In this document: one piece after another, positions 15,157 through 19,065 of the stretch | How the letters are laid out: each line of letters opens with the position of its first letter | Numbering within the stretch: the first letter of the stretch is position 1 | Assembly (NCBI GenBank): GCA_965651695.1 | Contig: CBFGTI010000101.1 | Coordinates: 1-19,065 of the forward strand | Direction of reading: 5' to 3' | Source: Imperialibacter sp965651695 | Lineage (GTDB): Bacteria > Bacteroidota > Bacteroidia > Cytophagales > Cyclobacteriaceae | Length of the DNA: 19,065 bases | Program-made: the position numbers and the translations under genes | The notes under the pieces: model-generated | Databases searched by the model: none | What the model saw: only the letters and a program-made list of their open reading frames with translations | Told to the model about the DNA's origin: nothing

Positions 15157-16050
15157 CTACTTCTCCATCTGCATAAGGAACCCACGTACCCTCTCTGTTA
15201 TTTCGGCAAAGTTCGTTTCCAGCGCCATGTGCCCGCCATTCAGTATATAAATTTCGGCATTCGGAAGGTCTCTCTTATAGCATTGAGCTTCCGCCACGTC
15301 GAAAAATGCATCGTATTTACCCCAAATAATAAGGGCGGGAGGCTGGTGGGTGCGGAAATACTCCTGAAAGTCGGGGAACATTTCGATGTTGCTTTTATAC
15401 GTGCAGTTCAGCTCAAACTGCATGTCGATATTGCCGGGTCTGCGCATTCGCTCCCAGTCGAGCGTCCACGTTTCGGGCCCGACCAGGGAGAGAAGCTCTT
15501 CAGGTAGTCCGGCGGTGTATTGCATCTTTGTGCCTTCTTCGCTTAAAAAGGCAGCTACCTTTTGCTTCTTTTCTTCGGTAGGATGCTCCCAGTAGTCGCG
15601 GGTTTCGTCCCATTGCGGCCCTATGCCCTCGATATAAGCATTGCCGTTTTGAATAATGATGCCCTTTATTTTTTCAGGGTGCTTCACACATATCCGCAGG
15701 CCTACTGGGCAGCCGTAGTCGTGGAGATAGAGGCTGAACGACTTTAAATCTATTTCTTCAGCAAACCTGTTGATGCAGCTGGCTATGTTCTTAAAAGAAT
15801 ACTCGAATTCATTTCTGTCAGGAAAAGCACTGAACCCAAAGCCCGGGTAGTCGGGGGCAACGAGGTGGAATTTGTCGGCGAGGGCAACCATTAAGTGTTT
15901 GAACATTACCGATGACGCGGGAAACCCATGCAACAGCAATAAGGATGGCCTTTTGCTGTCGCCGGCTTCCCGGTAATAGATGTTAACTCCATCAACGGCA
16001 ATCGTTTTGTTAAGGATCTGCCTGCTCATATCTACTTTAAAAAACTTCAT
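15157..16050 (-). CDS. Alpha/beta hydrolase, haloalkane dehalogenase/epoxide hydrolase-like
   Basis: With the ATG at 16050 the protein has 297 residues and a complete alpha/beta hydrolase fold. LLLLHGFPASS gives the oxyanion loop HGFP (41-44). The nucleophile elbow LYLHDYGCPVG carries Asp111 rather than Ser, placing it with haloalkane dehalogenases, epoxide hydrolases and fluoroacetate dehalogenases. Asp247 in WGKYDAFFD and His274 in NGGHMALE complete the charge relay. A cap region lies between about residues 135 and 220. The substrate is undetermined. Other possible starts are ATG at 16029 (MSRQILN, 290 residues) and TTG at 16080; the ATG starts are favoured. It is the last gene of the minus-strand series from the right edge, ending just before the fusion-operon promoter. 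Confidence 0.88.
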   Translation of the reverse strand: MKFFKVDMSRQILNKTIAVDGVNIYYREAGDSKRPSLLLLHGFPASSVMFKHLMVALADKFHLVAPDYPGFGFSAFPDRNEFEYSFKNIASCINRFAEEIDLKSFSLYLHDYGCPVGLRICVKHPEKIKGIIIQNGNAYIEGIGPQWDETRDYWEHPTEEKKQKVAAFLSEEGTKMQYTAGLPEELLSLVGPETWTLDWERMRRPGNIDMQFELNCTYKSNIEMFPDFQEYFRTHQPPALIIWGKYDAFFDVAEAQCYKRDLPNAEIYILNGGHMALETNFAEITERVRGFLMQMEK

Positions 16051-16115
16051 TTTAAAGTGGATAGTATGCCCGGCAACCAAAAGGAGCGGCTAAGTGTGCC
16101 TGTGAGGGGGCGGCA

Positions 16116-16682
16116 TCACACCCTCAGCGAGCCGCGAAAGCCACGGGCCGCGTAGTACGATTCCGCACCGTTGTGGTAGAGAAACACATGGCCATAGCGC
16201 CAGTCGCAAAAGAGTGCGCCGCCGAGCTTTCTTATATCGGCAGGCGTTTTTACCCAACTCGAGGTTTTGGTGTCAAACTTCCCCAGCTTCTGCAGGTCGC
16301 GATATTCTTCCTCGGTTAAAATCTCAATGCCCATTGCAGCTGCCATGCCAATGGCGCTGTCGGCCGGCTTGTGCTCCTTTCTCGACTCCAGCGCTTCGGG
16401 GTCGTAGCACAGGCTTCTGCGCCCTTTGGGGCTTTCGGCAGCACAATCAAAAAATATGTATTCACCGGTTTTGCTGTCGTGCCCAACCACGTCGGGTTCA
16501 CCGCCGGTTTCCTCCATGTCGTCAAGCGACCATAGTTTTTTCGGGTTGGCTTCGAGCTTCGCCTGTACCTTGGCCCACTCCACACCTTTGTGGCGGTTCA
16601 TGTTTTTCTCAAACCTGGCTTTCAATACGCTGAGCAAATCCCTGGTTTGCTCGGCCGATAGTTCCTTTTTATTGCTTTTCAT
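16116..16682 (-). CDS. DUF4256 family protein
   Basis: A 188-residue soluble protein of the DUF4256 family, which is small, widespread and of unknown function. Recognisable stretches include the N-terminal LLSVLKARFEKNMNRHKGVEW, then WSLDDMEETGGEPDVVGHD, IFFDCAAESPKGRRSLCYD and EILTEEEYRDLQKLGKFDTKTSSWV. It ends in LFCDWRYGHVFLYHNGAESYYAARGFRGSLRV. The many conserved charged and aromatic residues suggest an enzyme or binding protein, but no catalytic motif can be named. It follows the YdeI-like gene by 75 bp and precedes the hydrolase by 65 bp, all on one strand. Length is as expected for the family. Confidence 0.85.
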   Translation of the reverse strand: MKSNKKELSAEQTRDLLSVLKARFEKNMNRHKGVEWAKVQAKLEANPKKLWSLDDMEETGGEPDVVGHDSKTGEYIFFDCAAESPKGRRSLCYDPEALESRKEHKPADSAIGMAAAMGIEILTEEEYRDLQKLGKFDTKTSSWVKTPADIRKLGGALFCDWRYGHVFLYHNGAESYYAARGFRGSLRV

Positions 16683-16757
16683 ATCATGCTATTAGCTGTT
16701 CACGTAATGCTGTTAAAGTTAGCAGACCGCTGGTCCTTCCTGCAGTAGTATGAAGTT

Positions 16758-17339
16758 TCATTTATCATCAAGTCCTTTTCCGTCCAGAATGGGTTGCATA
16801 TATTTTTCAATTCTCGCCTCACGGGTTTTGGATTGTTTGGGTGCTGCAAAATAAAGCAAATACCCCCTTTGCCGGCCGGGCGTTAGCTGCTCAAATGCGG
16901 CTTTCAGCTTTGGGTTTTCGTCCAGCGTCTGCCGAAATTCCTCCGGCATGCTAAACTCTTTCGTCTTCTTGAAATCAACTTTCAAACCGGCCTTTTCCAC
17001 CTCAATCGCTTCAAGTATATAGCCTTTCAACATGGCCTCCAGCTCCGCTATTTGCTGCACATTGGTGAACCGGACCTGCCGGGCCGCCTGCACGTTTTCG
17101 GTTTGCTGTATCAGGATACCGTGGGTGTCGTTTATTAACGCGCCTTTGTGAAACAGCACCGCACAATATTCTTTAAACCCGTGTATTAAAACAACGTTGC
17201 TTTTGCCGTGCGTGTAGCAGGGCACTCCCCATTTCAACTCTTCCGTCAGCCCGCAACCGAGAATAATCGCTCGTAACTTTTCATATTCTTCATGCCATTG
17301 TGTGGCTTTGCTGAAAAACCAGTCGACCTTTGGGTTCAT
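16758..17339 (-). CDS. YdeI/DUF1801 and OmdA-domain protein
   Basis: A 193-residue soluble protein with two parts. Residues 1-115 are a DUF1801 domain (LRAIILGCGLTEELKWGVPCYTHGKSNVVLIHGFKEYCAVLFHKGALI). Residues ~125-190 are a bacteriocin-protection/OmdA-type domain (MPEEFRQTLDENPKLKAAFEQLTPGRQRGYLLYFAAPKQSKTREARIEKY). Bacillus YdeI and Salmonella YdeI/OmdA belong here; the latter is linked to resistance to cationic peptides, but the biochemical role of the family is unclear. The gene lies between the DoxX-like and DUF4256 genes. A perfect 10-bp palindrome lies in its upstream gap. The ATG at 17339 fits the family N-terminus. Confidence 0.87.
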   Translation of the reverse strand: MNPKVDWFFSKATQWHEEYEKLRAIILGCGLTEELKWGVPCYTHGKSNVVLIHGFKEYCAVLFHKGALINDTHGILIQQTENVQAARQVRFTNVQQIAELEAMLKGYILEAIEVEKAGLKVDFKKTKEFSMPEEFRQTLDENPKLKAAFEQLTPGRQRGYLLYFAAPKQSKTREARIEKYMQPILDGKGLDDK

Positions 17340-17385
17340 TTCTTAATGCATTTTGATTTACGTGTACTAATGGCACCGACTTGTA

Positions 17386-17395
17386 TGAACGTTCA
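17386..17395. promoter_or_regulatory. Perfect 10-bp palindrome upstream of the YdeI-like gene
   Basis: TGAACGTTCA is self-complementary over all ten bases and lies in the 77-bp gap before the YdeI-like gene. No convincing -33/-7 pair surrounds it. It may be a small operator or chance. Confidence 0.25.
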
Positions 17396-17416
17396 CCCAA
17401 GCTGTGCGCAAGGTAA

Positions 17417-17848
17417 TCAACTTAGAACGGCATGTTTCAGCGGCCTTGTGGCGGCTTCCTGACTAACAGCCGCGGTAGTTGTCACCTTTCTCTCTGCCGG
17501 CCTGAAATACCAGGATAGCACAGTCGTAGTTAGTAAGATCAAAGAAGGAACCGCTTCAACAAATGGTTGACCCATTGTAATATGAGAGGCCGCTGCTCCG
17601 GACATGGCAAAGAAGAACCCGGCATACGCCCACTCTTTTACTAGGGGCAATCTTGGGACAAGAATGGCAATTACACCTAAGATTTTCCATGCACCAAGGA
17701 TCGACAACATGTAGATAGGGTAACCCAATCGGCTAACTATGTCCACATAACCTCCTATTTGCAACAATTGCTGCACACCACCCGCCAGCATTCCCAGCGA
17801 GAGGAAGCCAGTGGCGATCCAATAGATAACTTTGCTGCTCTTTTTCAT
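17417..17848 (-). CDS. DoxX-like membrane protein
   Basis: A 143-residue membrane protein of the DoxX-like group. Four hydrophobic segments fall at about residues 7-27, 43-64, 72-91 and 99-115. The segment MLAGGVQQLLQIGGYVDIVSRLGYPIYMLSILGAWKILGVIAIL is the typical helix-loop-helix start of this group, in which GYP and GAWK recur. Related DoxX proteins are associated with thiosulphate or quinone oxidoreductases in some organisms, but no such partner is visible here. It is the second of two DoxX-like genes in a row, 44 bp after the first. The C-terminal tail after residue 117 is polar and cytoplasmic or periplasmic. Confidence 0.85.
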   Translation of the reverse strand: MKKSSKVIYWIATGFLSLGMLAGGVQQLLQIGGYVDIVSRLGYPIYMLSILGAWKILGVIAILVPRLPLVKEWAYAGFFFAMSGAAASHITMGQPFVEAVPSLILLTTTVLSWYFRPAERKVTTTAAVSQEAATRPLKHAVLS

Positions 17849-17892
17849 TATTTTTCCGGTTTAAGTTTAATCAACTGTTTTTTTTGTAGTGC

Positions 17893-18261
17893 CTACAGAG
17901 GTGCCAGTACAAATCTTCCGTAGGCAATGAATATGCATATGGCTGCCACCACACTCCAATAAATGATCGGACTGTTGTTTTTCTCCCCCGAACGCAGGTG
18001 AACAGAACAATAAATAAGCATCTCTACGGCTATGCACGCCGCTGCAAGGGGCACCAAAATGCCGGTTGAGCCAACCAATGCCGGCAGCACCAGGCACACG
18101 CTTAAAGCCAGCTCAATAATGCTCATCGAGATCCAGACAGGGTGGGGAATAGCTTTTAGCGACGGAATAGCTTTTTCCGCAGGGTTCGAAAACTTCCATA
18201 TCGCGCCCATAACGGTATGAATGGCGAGAAGGGCTTGCAAGGTCCACAGGGTAATATTCAT
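17893..18261 (-). CDS. Small DoxX-like membrane protein
   Basis: A 122-residue membrane protein with four hydrophobic segments at about residues 2-20, 43-62, 66-86 and 98-118. The pattern ALLAIHTVMGAIWKFSNPAEKAIPSLKAIPHPVWISMSIIELALSVCL, with a charged loop between the first two helices, is that of the DoxX-like family. Function is unknown. It starts 29 bp after the stop of the AHSA1 gene and is followed at 44 bp by a second DoxX-like gene, so the three are probably one transcript. The two DoxX-like proteins are different in sequence and not a recent duplication. Confidence 0.82.
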   Translation of the reverse strand: MNITLWTLQALLAIHTVMGAIWKFSNPAEKAIPSLKAIPHPVWISMSIIELALSVCLVLPALVGSTGILVPLAAACIAVEMLIYCSVHLRSGEKNNSPIIYWSVVAAICIFIAYGRFVLAPL

Positions 18262-18290
18262 ATTGTGTTCTTTTAAGGATTTATGAGTAG

Positions 18291-18755
18291 TTATTTAAGT
18301 TTGTTTGCCACCTCCTGCAGCTTGTTATGGGCCATATTCACACCGTATGCAAAAGGCAGTTTCAGCATTTCATCTCTGTCTGCTACCGATTTGTAAACTA
18401 TCTGCATCCGGAACATACTCTTGTCGTCGGTCAGCTTTTCAAACTCAAGGAACTCCAGCTGTACCGGAAACGGCGTATTCTCCATCTCAAAAGTGCGGGT
18501 GATCTTCTGGTTGGGTACCACCTCATGGATCGTCCCATTAAACTCATGTATGTTTCCCCTGGGATCGGTGGTTTGAAAGTGCCAGCTGCCGTGCTTCCTG
18601 CACTCGAGCTTCAGCACCCTGGTGCCCATCCATTGTTCAACAATGTCGGCCTCCGTATACGCTTTGAAGAGGAGTTCAACCGGCAGGTCAAACTCCCGGG
18701 TTATTACAAGGTCCTGTTTGCCGTCCTCGGCGTGTATTTTGGTTTTTAATTCCAT
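18291..18755 (-). CDS. SRPBCC/AHSA1 domain protein next to an ArsR regulator
   Basis: A 154-residue protein with one AHSA1-type domain. Typical parts are LVITREFDLPVELLFKAYTEADIVEQWMG near the N-terminus, then HGSWHFQTTDPRGNIHEFNGTIHEVVPNQKITRTFEME, and a C-terminal helix (AHNKLQEVANKLK). It starts only 7 bases after the stop of the ArsR gene, so the two are co-transcribed and probably translationally coupled. At 15078 the same pair of domains is a single protein, which supports joint action: the AHSA1 protein may bind a ligand or substrate linked to the regulator's signal. Ligand unknown. Confidence 0.9.
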   Translation of the reverse strand: MELKTKIHAEDGKQDLVITREFDLPVELLFKAYTEADIVEQWMGTRVLKLECRKHGSWHFQTTDPRGNIHEFNGTIHEVVPNQKITRTFEMENTPFPVQLEFLEFEKLTDDKSMFRMQIVYKSVADRDEMLKLPFAYGVNMAHNKLQEVANKLK

Positions 18756-18762
18756 AAAATCC

Positions 18763-19065
18763 CTATTTACCTGGTTTGTGTTGTTTCATTATCGCTTCCA
18801 GTTTATTGAACCTGTCATCCCACATCTTCCGGAAGGGCTCAATAAAATCGGCTATTACTTTCATCTTCTGAGGATTTAGGTGGTAGTATATTTCCCGGCC
18901 ATTTTGCTCTTGCTCCAGTATTTCACACTCCGTAAGAATTTGTATGTGTTTGGAAATCGTTTGCCTCGATGAATCAAAATTCTCCGCTATTGCCCCGGGT
19001 GTCATTGCTTGCAGCGCCACCAGTGTTATAATTGCCCGGCGGGTGGGGTCGGCTATGGCCTGAAA
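18763..19065 (-). CDS. ArsR family transcriptional regulator, N-terminus beyond window
   Basis: The frame is open to the right edge, so only the last 100 residues are present; few N-terminal residues seem to be missing. Visible are FQAIADPTRRAIITL, the recognition helix region QTISKHIQILTECEIL, and the wing GREIYYHL, followed by a C-terminal helix (WDDRFNKLEAIMKQHK). No metal-binding cysteine pair is present. By eye count it is identical to the ArsR half of the fusion gene at 15078 in about 42 of 68 aligned positions, so the two are paralogues. It heads the run of minus-strand genes that ends with the alpha/beta hydrolase. Its promoter and operators are outside the window. Confidence 0.9.
   Translation of the reverse strand, partial: FQAIADPTRRAIITLVALQAMTPGAIAENFDSSRQTISKHIQILTECEILEQEQNGREIYYHLNPQKMKVIADFIEPFRKMWDDRFNKLEAIMKQHKPGK

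Noticed and set aside
1..19065. Phage defence, CRISPR, toxin-antitoxin or mobile element content
   Set aside because: No repeat arrays, transposases, nucleases, toxin families or att-like duplications were seen; the CPBP gene alone is not evidence of an abortive-infection system.

Overview
The window looks like ordinary chromosomal DNA from a marine or soil member of the Bacteroidota, most likely a Cytophagales-type organism. The evidence is moderate GC content, promoters matching the Bacteroidota consensus (TTTG, about 19 bases, TAnnTTTG), few Shine-Dalgarno sequences, and the gene families present: a BlaI/M56 pair, AraC regulators with seven-helix membrane N-termini, and AHSA1, DoxX, YdeI and DUF4256 genes. 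I see no rRNA, tRNA, CRISPR array, insertion sequence, phage gene or recognisable defence island. No gap between genes exceeds 300 bases.

Layout. Nearly everything is on the minus strand. Positions 1-2726 hold the N-terminal ~908 codons of a trehalose synthase-maltokinase fusion that runs off the left edge. A secreted GH10 xylanase follows (2891-4147). The only plus-strand unit is a 2.1 kb blaI-M56 operon (4337-6413), preceded by a compact operator/promoter and ended by a clear hairpin terminator. Back on the minus strand are an AHSA1 protein (6484-6909), a YpfJ-type zinc peptidase (7035-7916), a CPBP membrane protease (8127-8873) and an unrecognised lipoprotein (8931-10019). Next, in transcription order from 13571 down to 10168, come two small membrane proteins, a membrane-anchored AraC regulator and a membrane-anchored DJ-1/PfpI protein.

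The right third has two related ArsR/AHSA1 modules. At 15078-13729 an ArsR HTH is fused in frame to an AHSA1 domain and followed by a second AHSA1 gene; the promoter carries two tandem 18-bp palindromes. At 19065-15157 a close ArsR paralogue (cut by the window edge) and its AHSA1 partner are separate genes, followed on the same strand by two DoxX-like membrane proteins, a YdeI/DUF1801 protein, a DUF4256 protein and an alpha/beta hydrolase.

The points most worth a second look are the fused versus split ArsR-AHSA1 pair with its operators, the M56 sensor whose periplasmic part resembles ExbD/TolR rather than a penicillin-binding domain, and the helically phased palindromes at the blaI promoter. 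All functional statements rest on motif recognition by eye; no database search was run.
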